DNA from: an uncultured Veillonella sp.
GTDB taxonomy: Bacteria; Bacillota; Negativicutes; Veillonellales; Veillonellaceae
Assembly (NCBI GenBank): GCA_900556785.1
Contig: USQK01000041.1
Span: 1-15,069 of the forward strand
Reading direction: 5' to 3'
DNA length: 15,069 bases
Made by a program: the position numbers and the translations under genes. Positions 6,370-15,030 of the stretch are shown in pieces. Under the pieces are notes generated by a model. That model was not told the DNA's origin. It did not search any database and saw only the letters and a program-made list of their open reading frames with translations. The stretch's first letter is position 1. Every line of letters starts with the position of its first letter.

Positions 6370-6618
6370 ATGTATGTTCATATTGGAGATACCATTTCTG
6401 TGCCTATAGAATCCATTATTACGATGGTGCATGCTAAGGGTGGAAAGTCCCATAAAAGTCCTATTCATCACTATGAAACACTAGAATATATCGCCATGGT
6501 GCCAGAGGAGCAAATCAAGACGTATGTGGTCACAGATGATTGTGTATATGGATCTGGTATCAGTATTAAGACTTTAATGAGACGGATTGATGAGTTTTAT
6601 AGTATAATAAAAAGATAA
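6370..6618 (+). CDS. remB: RemA/RemB-family (DUF370) regulator, RemB-like
   Basis: An 82-residue protein beginning MYVHIGDTISVPIESIITMV, typical of the DUF370 family. In B. subtilis the paralogue RemB (YaaB, ~81 residues) occupies the same place between recF and gyrB. The better-studied RemA is a DNA-binding activator of biofilm matrix and osmoprotection genes that forms oligomeric rings. The role of RemB-type proteins is less clear. AGAGGGGG (6355-6362) overlaps the end of the upstream stop codon region and serves the ATG at 6370. The family assignment is firm; the symbol rests on synteny. Confidence 0.85.
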   Translation: MYVHIGDTISVPIESIITMVHAKGGKSHKSPIHHYETLEYIAMVPEEQIKTYVVTDDCVYGSGISIKTLMRRIDEFYSIIKR

Positions 6619-6695
6619 AGTTTAATCCTGTACATGTTTTGTTACTTTATTTCAATCAAGTGCAGTATGATAGATTGTTAGGAGGAGTTTGTTTC

Positions 6696-8597
6696 ATGCC
6701 TGAACAAAATTATGGCGCTCAGAATATTCAGGTTCTTGAGGGTCTAGACGCGGTGCGTAAACGCCCAGGGATGTATATTGGTAGTACGTCTGCTCGTGGT
6801 TTGCATCACCTCGTATACGAAGTTGTAGATAACTCTGTGGACGAAGCGCTTGCTGGTTATGCTACACATATCGAAGTATCCATCAATCCAGATAACAGTG
6901 TTACCGTTGTCGATGATGGTCGTGGTATTCCAACAGGGATGCATGAATCTGGTATGTCTGCGGTAGAGCTAGTATTAACGAAATTGCATGCCGGTGGTAA
7001 ATTCGGTGGTGGCGGCTATAAGGTATCTGGTGGTCTTCACGGCGTAGGTATTTCCGTAGTTAATGCATTGAGTGAATGGACTAAGGTTCAAGTATCTCAA
7101 AATGGTATTGTTCAAGAGATTTCCTTTGCTCGTGGTCATAAAACTTCTGAGTTGCACGAAATTGGTAAGGCCGAAGGCACTGGTACTACAGTTATTTTCA
7201 AGCCAGATGCAGAAATCTTTGAAACTACCGTATTTAGCTTTGATACCTTGAAAATGCGTTTACAAGAATTGGCATTCCTTAACAAAGGCCTTCGCATTAC
7301 ATTGAGCGATTTGCGCTTAGAGGAACCTCGTGTTGAAAGCTTCCACTATGAAGGTGGTTTGGTTTCTTTCATTACCTTCTTGAACGAAAATAAAGAGGCA
7401 ATTAATCCAACTGTTATCAACATTGAAAATACAAAAGACGATGTTGTGGTAGATGTAGCATTGCAATATAACGATAGCTATAGTGAAAACTTGTTGTCCT
7501 TCGTAAATAACATCAATACGATTGACGGTGGTACACATCTATCTGGTTTCCGTGCTGCCTTGACTCGTACCCTCAATGATTATGGCCGTAAATCTGGTTT
7601 GATCAAGGAAAATGAGTCTAATCTTTCTGGTGAAGACGTACGTGAAGGTTTGACAGCTGTCGTATCTGTAAAAGTATTGGAACCTCAATTTGAAGGCCAA
7701 ACAAAAACTAAACTTGGCAATAGCGAAGTTAAAGGTATTACAGATGTTATCGTTACAGAAGGTCTTAAAACATTCTTCGAAGAACATCCTCAAGATGCGA
7801 AGAAGATCATCGAAAAAGCAACGATGGCGAGCCGTGCTCGTGAGGCTGCTCGTAAAGCCCGCGACTTAACGCGCCGCAAAAATGCGTTGGAAGTATCTAG
7901 CCTTCCTGGTAAATTGGCGGACTGCTCCGAAAAAGATACATCTATGACTGAAATTTATCTTGTGGAAGGTGATTCTGCGGGTGGTTCTGCAAAACAAGGG
8001 CGCGATCGTCGTTACCAAGCAATTTTGCCATTACGTGGTAAAATTCTTAACGTAGAAAAAGCACGTCTCGATAAGATTTTGGCTAATAACGAAATTCGCT
8101 CCATGATTACCGCTTTTGGTACAGGTATTGGCGATGAATTCGATATTACAAAATCCCGTTATAACAAGATTATCATCATGACAGATGCGGACGTTGACGG
8201 CGCTCACATCCGTACATTGTTATTAACATTCTTCTACCGCTATATGAAACCATTGGTAGAGGAAGGTCATATCTATATTGCTCAACCACCTTTGTATCAA
8301 ATCAAGAAGGGTAAATCTCACTGGTATGTATACTCTGATGCAGAGTTGACTGCTAAACTTGATGAAGTAGGTCGCGATGGTACTACAATTCAACGTTATA
8401 AAGGTTTAGGTGAAATGAATCCTGAACAATTATGGGAAACTACAATGAACCCTGATAATCGTACGATTTTACAAGTTAGCTTAGAAGATTCTATCGAAGC
8501 TGACAAAATCTTTACGGTTCTCATGGGTGATAAGGTAGAGCCTCGTCGTAAATTTATTGAAGATAACGCGAAATACGTGCGTAATCTAGATTTGTAA
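6696..8597 (+). CDS. gyrB: DNA gyrase subunit B
   Basis: The ATPase subunit of gyrase (GyrA2GyrB2), which introduces negative supercoils. Its 633 residues match the Firmicute-type GyrB. The GHKL ATPase domain has EVVDNSVDEALAGY (42-55), DDGRGIP (73-79) and GGLHGVG (112-118). The transducer domain follows. The TOPRIM domain has EGDSAGG (424-430), PLRGK (445-449) and the metal-binding DADVD (497-501). QRYKGLGEM (566-574) lies in the C-terminal part. I start it at ATG 6696 because GGAGGAG (6681-6687) is 8 nt upstream and MPEQNYGAQNIQVLEGL is a normal GyrB N-terminus; the upstream in-frame TTG at 6639 lacks a site. A 77-nt gap precedes it, with only a weak TATGAT (6666-6671) as a promoter hint. 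gyrA is not in the window. Confidence 0.98.
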   Translation: MPEQNYGAQNIQVLEGLDAVRKRPGMYIGSTSARGLHHLVYEVVDNSVDEALAGYATHIEVSINPDNSVTVVDDGRGIPTGMHESGMSAVELVLTKLHAGGKFGGGGYKVSGGLHGVGISVVNALSEWTKVQVSQNGIVQEISFARGHKTSELHEIGKAEGTGTTVIFKPDAEIFETTVFSFDTLKMRLQELAFLNKGLRITLSDLRLEEPRVESFHYEGGLVSFITFLNENKEAINPTVINIENTKDDVVVDVALQYNDSYSENLLSFVNNINTIDGGTHLSGFRAALTRTLNDYGRKSGLIKENESNLSGEDVREGLTAVVSVKVLEPQFEGQTKTKLGNSEVKGITDVIVTEGLKTFFEEHPQDAKKIIEKATMASRAREAARKARDLTRRKNALEVSSLPGKLADCSEKDTSMTEIYLVEGDSAGGSAKQGRDRRYQAILPLRGKILNVEKARLDKILANNEIRSMITAFGTGIGDEFDITKSRYNKIIIMTDADVDGAHIRTLLLTFFYRYMKPLVEEGHIYIAQPPLYQIKKGKSHWYVYSDAELTAKLDEVGRDGTTIQRYKGLGEMNPEQLWETTMNPDNRTILQVSLEDSIEADKIFTVLMGDKVEPRRKFIEDNAKYVRNLDL

Positions 8598-8607
8598 GAG
8601 GTGACCC

Positions 8608-10089
8608 ATGTCTGATAATCATAATAGTAACGTAGAGTTTACGTCTAACAAAGATCAACACCTAAAACGGTCCCTAAAGGCTCGTCATATGAATATGATT
8701 GCTTTAGGTGGTGCTATCGGTACAGGTTTATTCGTTGCTGGTGGTGAAGTGGTAAGTACAGCTGGCCCTGGTGGTGCTCTTGTAGCTTACGGCCTCATTG
8801 GTATCATGGTTTATTTCCTCATGACATCTCTTGGGGAAATGGCTACATACTTGCCAATTCCAGGTTCCTTCGGGACTTATGCAAAACGCTATGTAGATCC
8901 TGCCTTTGGTTTTGCCTTAGGTTGGAATTACTGGTTTAACTGGGCTATTACCTTGGCTGCTGAAGTATTAGCAGGGGCACTCATCATGAAATATTGGTTC
9001 CCTGATGTACCTGCCATCGTATGGTCTGCTCTGTTCTTGCTCATTTTATTTGGCTTGAACTATTTATCTACTCGTTCCTTTGGTGAAAGTGAATATGTGT
9101 TCTCTAGCATCAAGGTAATTACCGTATTCGTATTCTTATTCTGTGGCTTCATGCTTATCTTTGGCATTGGTGGCACATCTCCAGGATTTGCTAATTGGAC
9201 CGTAGGAGAAGCTCCATTTGTAGGTGGTTGGGAATCTATTCTGGCTATCTTTATGGTGGCAGGATTCTCCTTCCAAGGTACTGAGCTAATCGGTGTAGCC
9301 GCTGGTGAAGCGGAAGACCCTGAAAAGAATGTGCCAAAAGCGATTAATACAATCTTCTGGCGTATTCTATTATTCTATATCGGTGCTTTCACGGTTATCG
9401 GTTTCTTAATTCCGTACACAGATCCAAATCTGTTGAATTCTAGTGTAGAGAACGTATCTATTTCTCCATTTACACTCGTATTTGACCGTTTTGGTTTTGC
9501 CTTTGCTGCTAGCTTTATTAATGCTATCATCTTAACAGCTGTATTGAGTGCTGGTAACTCTGGTCTATACTCTTCTACGCGTATGCTGTACGCACTCGCT
9601 AAGGAAGGTCAAGCACCTCAAATTTTTGCTAAATTAAATAAACGTGGCGTTCCAGTGCCTGCGTTAATCTTAACGACAGCAATCGGTTTATTTGCGTTCC
9701 TAACAAGCTTTATCGGCGAAGGTACAGCTTATACATGGATTGTTAATATCTCTGGTTTATGTGGTTTCATCGCATGGGTTGGTATCGCAGTATCTCACTA
9801 TCGTTTCCGCCGTGCTTTCATCGCACAAGGCAGAGATCTTAGTGAATTGCCATACAAAGCGTGGTTATTCCCAGTTGGCCCAATCTTGGCGTTCATTCTT
9901 TGCGTCATCATCATCTGTGGTCAAAACTACTCCGCTTTCACAGGTGATACCATCGACTGGTACGGCGTATCCGTTGCCTACATTGGCTTACCAATCTTCT
10001 TCGCAGTGTACCTTGGTTACAAATACATCAACAAAACTAAAGTTGTGCCGTTGAAAGAAGTTAACCTTGATCGTGACTTCGATAGATAA
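8608..10089 (+). CDS. lysP: Amino acid permease, APC superfamily, LysP-like (probable lysine permease)
   Basis: A 493-residue integral membrane transporter with about 12 hydrophobic segments. The amino acid transporter (AAT) family pattern is clear: LKARHMNMIALGGAIGTGLF (23-42) at helix 1, LGEMATYLPIPGSF (75-88), and GTELIGVAAGEAEDPEKNVP (224-243). The C-terminal half (HYRFRRAFIAQGRDLSELPY, GPILAF, GQNYSAF and DTIDW) strongly resembles E. coli LysP, the lysine-proton symporter of ~489 residues. Lysine as substrate is inferred from this resemblance. It starts 10 nt after gyrB, with GAGGTG (8598-8603) directly upstream, and no terminator lies between, so it is probably co-transcribed with gyrB. 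The transcript ends at the terminator at 10099-10138. Confidence 0.88.
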   Translation: MSDNHNSNVEFTSNKDQHLKRSLKARHMNMIALGGAIGTGLFVAGGEVVSTAGPGGALVAYGLIGIMVYFLMTSLGEMATYLPIPGSFGTYAKRYVDPAFGFALGWNYWFNWAITLAAEVLAGALIMKYWFPDVPAIVWSALFLLILFGLNYLSTRSFGESEYVFSSIKVITVFVFLFCGFMLIFGIGGTSPGFANWTVGEAPFVGGWESILAIFMVAGFSFQGTELIGVAAGEAEDPEKNVPKAINTIFWRILLFYIGAFTVIGFLIPYTDPNLLNSSVENVSISPFTLVFDRFGFAFAASFINAIILTAVLSAGNSGLYSSTRMLYALAKEGQAPQIFAKLNKRGVPVPALILTTAIGLFAFLTSFIGEGTAYTWIVNISGLCGFIAWVGIAVSHYRFRRAFIAQGRDLSELPYKAWLFPVGPILAFILCVIIICGQNYSAFTGDTIDWYGVSVAYIGLPIFFAVYLGYKYINKTKVVPLKEVNLDRDFDR

Positions 10090-10098
10090 CATAAAATT

Positions 10099-10138
10099 AG
10101 ACCTGTTCATTATGAAAGTAGTGAACAGGTCTTTTTTT
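10099..10138 (+). terminator. Intrinsic terminator after the dnaN-lysP run
   Basis: AGACCTGTTCA (10099-10109) pairs perfectly over 11 bp with TGAACAGGTCT (10122-10132). The loop is 12 nt and a run of T follows (10132-10138). It begins 9 nt after the permease stop codon. Confidence 0.93.
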
Positions 10139-10142
10139 GATG

Positions 10143-10198
10143 TATAATATGTAAATTTTTGATATATAGTATGTAATTTTTGGAGATATACTATGTAA
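10143..10198 (+). repeat. Three 12-mers, TATANTATGTAA, at exact 22-bp period
   Basis: TATAATATGTAA (10143-10154), TATAGTATGTAA (10165-10176) and TATACTATGTAA (10187-10198) differ only at the fifth base and start exactly 22 bp apart. They lie between the upstream terminator and the promoter of the YbjQ gene, the last one ending 22 nt before its -35. The two-turn phasing suggests binding sites for a protein acting on one DNA face, but a decaying tandem repeat is also possible. Confidence 0.8.
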
Positions 10199-10220
10199 TT
10201 GTTTTATGTGAAAGCTATAT

Positions 10221-10249
10221 TTGTTTTTATCTAAAAGTCTTGTTATAAT
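10221..10249 (+). promoter_or_regulatory. Promoter of the YbjQ-family gene (extended -10)
   Basis: TTGTTT (10221-10226) and a perfect TATAAT (10244-10249) are 17 nt apart, and TGT directly before the -10 makes it an extended -10 element. The start codon is about 40 nt downstream. Confidence 0.85.
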
Positions 10250-10289
10250 AAATTAAAATATATTGTAATCAATTAGAAAGGATACAATT

Positions 10290-10607
10290 ATGATTATTAC
10301 TACAACTATGCATATTGAAAACAAACCTGTACAAGAGTACAAAGGTATTGTATTTGGTGAGGTCGTAGAAGGCCGTAACTTTGTGAAAGATTTTATGTCT
10401 GGCATTCGCGACATCGTAGGTGGCCGTAGCGGCAGCTATGAAGATTCTTTGATGAGTGCGCGAAAAGCCGCTCTTGATGAAATGTCTCAACGAGCTTCTA
10501 AAATGGGTGCTAATGCTATTATCGGCGTATCCTTCCAATACAGCACAGTAGGTGCACAAAACGGCATGCTTATGATTACATGCAATGGCACAGCTGTTGT
10601 AGTTTAA
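10290..10607 (+). CDS. YbjQ / UPF0145 family protein (putative heavy-metal-binding domain)
   Basis: A 105-residue protein of the YbjQ (DUF74) family, of normal length. Typical segments are GIVFGEVVEGRNFVKDF (residues ~19-35), a central helix, and RASKMGANAIIGVSFQYSTVG, where the family has a conserved GANAI/VV pattern. Members form pentameric or decameric rings in structural studies. They carry a heavy-metal-binding label on weak grounds, and the true function is unknown. AAAGGA (10277-10282) precedes the ATG by 7 nt. It has its own promoter and terminator, so it is monocistronic, and ends in tandem stop codons (10605-10610). Confidence 0.88.
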   Translation: MIITTTMHIENKPVQEYKGIVFGEVVEGRNFVKDFMSGIRDIVGGRSGSYEDSLMSARKAALDEMSQRASKMGANAIIGVSFQYSTVGAQNGMLMITCNGTAVVV

Positions 10608-10612
10608 TAAGT

Positions 10613-10647
10613 AAAAAATAGCAGGGTTAAATCCTTGCTATTTTTTT
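10613..10647 (+). terminator. Intrinsic terminator of the YbjQ gene
   Basis: AAAAAATAGCAGGG (10613-10626) pairs with 10633-10646 over 14 bp, including one G-T position, around a 6-nt loop. The right arm ends in a T run. The left arm starts with an A run, so it could also stop minus-strand transcription. Confidence 0.88.
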
Positions 10648-10669
10648 ATATGTTAGTCATGTATAAAAG

Positions 10670-10726
10670 AAATCCCCTAATCAATGTGTAAGCGAGATAG
10701 CTTTCACAAAGAATAGGGGATTTTTA
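10670..10726. terminator. Bidirectional terminator between convergent genes
   Basis: AAATCCCCTA (10670-10679) pairs perfectly with TAGGGGATTT (10714-10723). Inside it, TGTG/CACA and AAGC/GCTT form a second stem (10685-10708) around GAGATA. T-rich DNA follows on the plus strand (10721-10726) and CTTTTATAC on the minus strand. The most likely role is to end the minus-strand efflux operon, with plus-strand insulation as a second effect. Confidence 0.82.
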
Positions 10727-10777
10727 TTTAGAAAATAAAGGTACTAATGAATCGTAGCTTTTATTGGGCGATTGTAC

Positions 10778-13700
10778 CTATTTTATTTTATACCATGTTG
10801 CATACATGACTGGTAATACGATAAGTGTTAGCACCGTTGCCACTAGTAAGCCGCCGCTAAAGGCTATGGCAAGTGGGCTCCAGAATACAGATCCCATAAG
10901 AGGAATCATGCCTAAAATCGCTGCGATAGCAGTGAGCATGATAGGATGGAAACGAAGTGTAGCGGAGTTGATAATCGCTTCAAGTGGTTTTTGTCCTTCT
11001 GCTTTGTGGATTTCAATTTGGTCTAACAAGATAATGGAGTTACGGATAATCATACCCGAAAGGGCGATGATACCTAGAATAGCCATAAAGCCTAATGGTG
11101 TTCTCGTAATATTCAGAGCCAATACGACGCCGATTAATCCGAGAGGTGCTGTGAGCAAAGCCATGAACATAAGGGCAATACGCTTCAATTGGAACATGAG
11201 GATTGTCATGATCACAAAGAGCATAATTGGCATTGGTGTTACTAGATTTTGTACAGCTGTGACGCTCTTTTCAGCGGCTCCATCAAGTTCAATGGTATAG
11301 CCTGTAGGCAAGGAATCGCGAATGTCTTGTAAGGATTTATAAACCTCTTTTGTTTTCGCATTGCCTAAAACACCAGCTTTTACATTGGCGTGAATGCTGA
11401 TAGTTGGCATCATGTTGCGGTGCCAGATAATACCATCCTCTTGCGTCATAGTGATAGTTGCAATTTGGCTAAGCGGTACGTAGGAACCATTGCCTGTTTG
11501 AATCGGTAAGGAGGATAGAGCACTTAAGTTATGTTGCTCATTATCTCCTAAACGGAATGTAACAGGAATTGTTTGATTACCTTCATAGTATTCCCCAGAT
11601 TTAGTGCCAGATAATAAACTTTGCAAGTGTAAGGATACAGCATAGCTATCGATGCCGAGTAGGCGAGCCTTGTTAGGATCGATGTGAATGTTAGCTACTG
11701 GTTCTGTATCTGGCCAGTCAAAGGCTATATTCTGTAAATCCTTGTCACCTTGCATTTTGCTTTTTACTTGATTTGCAATGTCTTTTACCACCTTTTGATC
11801 TGGACCTGCTACGCGGAGCATCACTGGATATTTAGATGGTGGCCCAATTTGTACAAATTGAGCATTTACGAGGGCTGAAGGGAATTCTTCATTTAAATAA
11901 GAAGTTAATTCACCATAGAGTTTATCTCGATCCTCTAAGGATTTTGTAACGATAACGTACTGTAAGAAGTTATTTCGTTGCAACTCAGGTTCCAATGTGA
12001 GAACGAAACGCGGAGAACCTTGTCCTATATAGGATGTAAAGGTCGAAATGTGTTCGTTACCTTGCAAATGTTCATCGATGATTTTTGCTTGGTTTGCAGT
12101 ATATTCAATGGATGAACTTTGAGGAAATTGCATGGATACGATGATTTCATTACGCGTTGATGATGGGAAAAATTCCTGCTTGATCAATGGTAGTGAAAGT
12201 AGGGATAACACAAAGGCACCTAAGGTGATGAGTAATACTACCTTATGATGTCCTAAAGCCCAATGTAACAGTCTTTCAAATTTATCATAGAATGTAATAC
12301 TGAGATTGTGCATGATACGGTCTCGTTTGGTCCATTCGGATTCAGGTTTTGGAGCCTTGTTTTCTATGATTTTATAGCCGAGAACAGGGCTGACGAGAAC
12401 AGAGGCGAACCATGATAGGATGAGAGCCATAAATACAACGATGGATAGAGATTTTGTAAACTCTGCTACCATACCTTGTGCTAATGCTAATGGCAAGAAG
12501 CCAGCACAAGTAATGAGCGTACCAGATAGCATAGGGAACGCTGTTGATTGGTAAGCGAAGGTAGCAGATCTAAAGTGACCCCAACCTTCTTCGAGCTTAA
12601 CGCTCATCATTTCTACAACGATAATGGCATCATCTACGAGAAGGCCTAGCGATAATATAAGAGCCCCAAGGCTAACCTTATGCAAATAAATGCCGCTTTC
12701 ATACATCAAGATGAATGTGGTAGACACAACGACTGGAATGGTGAGGGCTACAACTACACCTGTACGTAAGCCAAGAGATGCAAAGCTTACGAGCAATACG
12801 ATGGCGATGGCTTCAAATAGAGATTGAGAGAAATCGCCAATGGATTCTTTAACGATATGAGGCTGATTAGATACTTGATCGAGTTCAAGGCCTGCAGGTA
12901 TGGTTTTCTTCAATTCTGCTAGCTTTTTATCGATAGCTTCACCAAATTCCACATTATTGCCACCTGCATCCATGGAGATGGCAATACCTATAGCTGGCTT
13001 GCCTTCATAGTAGAATTGAGGATCACTAGGATCTTGGTAGGTCATGGTTACATCAGCCATGTCGCCAAGGCGCAAGGTTTGATTGTTGATGCGAATAGGC
13101 ATATCTTGTACGGCTTGAGGGCTATCGAATAGACCGTTTACTCGAAGATATACATTATTTGTATCCGTTGTAATAATACCAGCTGGTACCATCATACTTT
13201 GCTGTTTGATAGCTGTTAACAGCTGTTGTGTACTGATTTTATAGGATGCTAATTTATCCTTATTAATCGTTACATTAAGGGTTTGTTGTTGAACCCCAAT
13301 AAGGCTGATTTTTTTAACGTTTGGAACAGATAAAAGCTGACGTTTTAAGTCTTCCGCTTGTTGACGCTTTTCTTCATATGAGAATTCATCTCCACTAATG
13401 GCGTAGATAATACCGTATACATCATCGAATCTATCGTTGATAGTCGGCCCTTGAACGCCTTGTGGGAGAGATTTCCATTCGTCGTTAATCATGTTCCGCG
13501 CTTCTTCCCAAGCGGGACGGATTTTATCAGATGGTAGATTTTCTTTCAGATTAATATAAATAACTGATTTGCTGCCATCTGTGAAAGATTTTGTATAATC
13601 CACGCCAGGTAGGTCACGCAGTTTTTCTTCTAATTTGTCCGTTACCTGATCCGACATTTCTTGAGGGGAAGCCCCTGGCCAAGCAACGCCGACAACCATG

Positions 13701-13840
13701 GTGCGCATCGTAAAGTCTGGGTCTTCCATACGCCCCATATGGTTGTATGAGAAGATGCCAAAGGTGAGTAGCACAGCCATGAAGTAGTAGATAATGGACT
13801 TGTGTTTGAGGGCCCATTCGGCTAAGTTAAATTGTTTCAT
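10778..13840 (-). CDS. RND-family efflux pump permease (AcrB-like, HAE-type)
   Basis: A 1020-residue inner-membrane proton antiporter, the usual RND size. It begins with a basic stretch and TM1 (about 15-32), then the first periplasmic porter loop. TM2-TM6 lie at about 335-490, a second large periplasmic loop runs from about 555 to 865, and the last five helices end at 1017. LGLLVDDAIIVVE (398-410) holds the paired aspartates 403-404 of the proton relay. In TM10 the motif is IIRNSIILLDQI, with Arg933 where AcrB has its relay lysine; I believe this is common in this subfamily. PWPGASP-like AWPGASPQEM (53-62) is typical of the N-terminal porter region. The start overlaps the adaptor stop codon (ATGA, 13840-13837), implying translational coupling. 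No outer-membrane factor gene follows. The substrate cannot be told from sequence. Confidence 0.95.
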   Translation of the reverse strand: MKQFNLAEWALKHKSIIYYFMAVLLTFGIFSYNHMGRMEDPDFTMRTMVVGVAWPGASPQEMSDQVTDKLEEKLRDLPGVDYTKSFTDGSKSVIYINLKENLPSDKIRPAWEEARNMINDEWKSLPQGVQGPTINDRFDDVYGIIYAISGDEFSYEEKRQQAEDLKRQLLSVPNVKKISLIGVQQQTLNVTINKDKLASYKISTQQLLTAIKQQSMMVPAGIITTDTNNVYLRVNGLFDSPQAVQDMPIRINNQTLRLGDMADVTMTYQDPSDPQFYYEGKPAIGIAISMDAGGNNVEFGEAIDKKLAELKKTIPAGLELDQVSNQPHIVKESIGDFSQSLFEAIAIVLLVSFASLGLRTGVVVALTIPVVVSTTFILMYESGIYLHKVSLGALILSLGLLVDDAIIVVEMMSVKLEEGWGHFRSATFAYQSTAFPMLSGTLITCAGFLPLALAQGMVAEFTKSLSIVVFMALILSWFASVLVSPVLGYKIIENKAPKPESEWTKRDRIMHNLSITFYDKFERLLHWALGHHKVVLLITLGAFVLSLLSLPLIKQEFFPSSTRNEIIVSMQFPQSSSIEYTANQAKIIDEHLQGNEHISTFTSYIGQGSPRFVLTLEPELQRNNFLQYVIVTKSLEDRDKLYGELTSYLNEEFPSALVNAQFVQIGPPSKYPVMLRVAGPDQKVVKDIANQVKSKMQGDKDLQNIAFDWPDTEPVANIHIDPNKARLLGIDSYAVSLHLQSLLSGTKSGEYYEGNQTIPVTFRLGDNEQHNLSALSSLPIQTGNGSYVPLSQIATITMTQEDGIIWHRNMMPTISIHANVKAGVLGNAKTKEVYKSLQDIRDSLPTGYTIELDGAAEKSVTAVQNLVTPMPIMLFVIMTILMFQLKRIALMFMALLTAPLGLIGVVLALNITRTPLGFMAILGIIALSGMIIRNSIILLDQIEIHKAEGQKPLEAIINSATLRFHPIMLTAIAAILGMIPLMGSVFWSPLAIAFSGGLLVATVLTLIVLPVMYATWYKIK

Positions 13841-14901
13841 TGACTAACCGCCGTCCCTTCTTGTAATTGTTGAGTGCCTGCGGTGATGACAATGTCGCCC
13901 TTAGCTAAACCAGATGTAACGATGACGGAGTTTTTACCGAACTCACCAGTCTTAATAGGAACGAGATGAGCCTTCTTATCGCGGATAATATACACGGCAT
14001 TATTGCCATTAGAATCTTTTACAAGAGCCGTCAATGGAATAGAAATATTGGTGCTATCTGTGGTAGATAGATTTGCATTGACCGTCATGCCTAGCTGTAC
14101 CTCTTTAGGTGGATTTTGTAATGTAATTTTTACAGTATATGTTCTGGCCACAGGGTCAGGAACTGGTGAAATTTCTCGCACCACACCTTGCACGGTTACA
14201 TCTGGTAGAGCCCAGAATGTAATATTGGCAGGGCTGCCCACATGAACCTTGGTCATTTCTTGTTCGGGAAGGGCAATGACTGCTTCTGGGTCGTGACCGG
14301 CCGCTAAGGTGCCAACGCTTTGACCGGCAGCTACGACTTGGCCTGCTTCAATATTGAAAGCAGTAATAATACCTGTATCAGGGGCCGTCAAATTGGTATA
14401 GCTATTTTGATTGCTACTCAAGTTGAGGCTGGCCTGTGCTTGTTGTAATTGAGCAGATATGGCATTCAATTGGTTTTCTGCTTGATCTAATTGCAACTTA
14501 CTAATCGCTTGTTGAGCATAGAGCTCGCGATATCGTTTCGCATTGGTTTCTGCTAATTCATAGGCCGATTGAGCAGCTTTCACAGCACCCTCAGCATTTT
14601 GTACTTGAGCTGATGTATCTGAACCATTAATTTGAGCAATTACTTGGCCTGCTTGTACAGTATCACCGACATTGACAAATTTGTTGATGACGCGACCCCC
14701 AATTTGAAAGGCTAAGTTTGTTTCCGTTTTATTATGGATAGTGCCTGCATAGCCAGCACTAGTAGTACCAGATTCTTCACCGATGGTGATGGTGCGCACC
14801 TTGAGGCTAGTATCCTCAGATTGCTTTTCAGATCCGCAACCACTGATTATAGCAGTTCCTATTAAAAGGGCTCCTATGGTTGCTATGACTTTTTGATTCA
14901 T
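13837..14901 (-). CDS. RND efflux adaptor, membrane-fusion lipoprotein (HlyD/AcrA family)
   Basis: A 354-residue periplasmic adaptor that links the RND permease to an outer-membrane channel. The N-terminus is a lipoprotein signal: a basic-hydrophobic segment then IISGC with acylated Cys22. The lipoyl-like domain is split: FQIGGRVINKFVNVGDTVQA (65-84) and TAPDTGIITAFNIEAGQVVA (172-191) flank an alpha-hairpin coiled coil (about 95-160) rich in Ala and Gln. A beta-barrel (about 205-280) and a membrane-proximal domain (about 285-350) follow. ATG 14901 is preceded by AAAGGAG on the minus strand (14915-14909) with 7-nt spacing. It is first in a two-gene operon with the pump. Two dyads at 14987-15051 may control it. 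Confidence 0.94.
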   Translation of the reverse strand: MNQKVIATIGALLIGTAIISGCGSEKQSEDTSLKVRTITIGEESGTTSAGYAGTIHNKTETNLAFQIGGRVINKFVNVGDTVQAGQVIAQINGSDTSAQVQNAEGAVKAAQSAYELAETNAKRYRELYAQQAISKLQLDQAENQLNAISAQLQQAQASLNLSSNQNSYTNLTAPDTGIITAFNIEAGQVVAAGQSVGTLAAGHDPEAVIALPEQEMTKVHVGSPANITFWALPDVTVQGVVREISPVPDPVARTYTVKITLQNPPKEVQLGMTVNANLSTTDSTNISIPLTALVKDSNGNNAVYIIRDKKAHLVPIKTGEFGKNSVIVTSGLAKGDIVITAGTQQLQEGTAVSQ

Positions 14902-14986
14902 AGAATCTCTCCTTTATACCACACATAAGCCCTATGGCACACAACTACATATAGGTAGCATTCATAGGACTATATATTTTATGAGA

Positions 14987-15014
14987 ATATATCTAATTTA
15001 GCTATTAGATATAT
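14987..15014. promoter_or_regulatory. Candidate operator dyad 1 upstream of the efflux operon
   Basis: ATATATCTAAT (14987-14997) and ATTAGATATAT (15004-15014) form a perfect 11-bp inverted repeat with a 6-bp spacer. It lies about 90 bp upstream of the adaptor start. Symmetry and position suit a dimeric repressor such as TetR or MarR, but no regulator gene is in the window and no clear promoter hexamers were found. Confidence 0.6.
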
Positions 15015-15030
15015 AGTAGATAATAGTTCT

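Noticed and set aside
6639..6695. Upstream TTG start extending gyrB by 19 residues
   Set aside because: No ribosome binding site precedes the TTG. ATG 6696 has GGAGGAG at ideal distance and gives a standard GyrB N-terminus.
10764..11300. 178-codon plus-strand ORF antisense to the RND permease end
   Set aside because: It lies opposite a well-supported permease coding region. Its product has no recognisable domain, and no promoter or ribosome binding site serves it.
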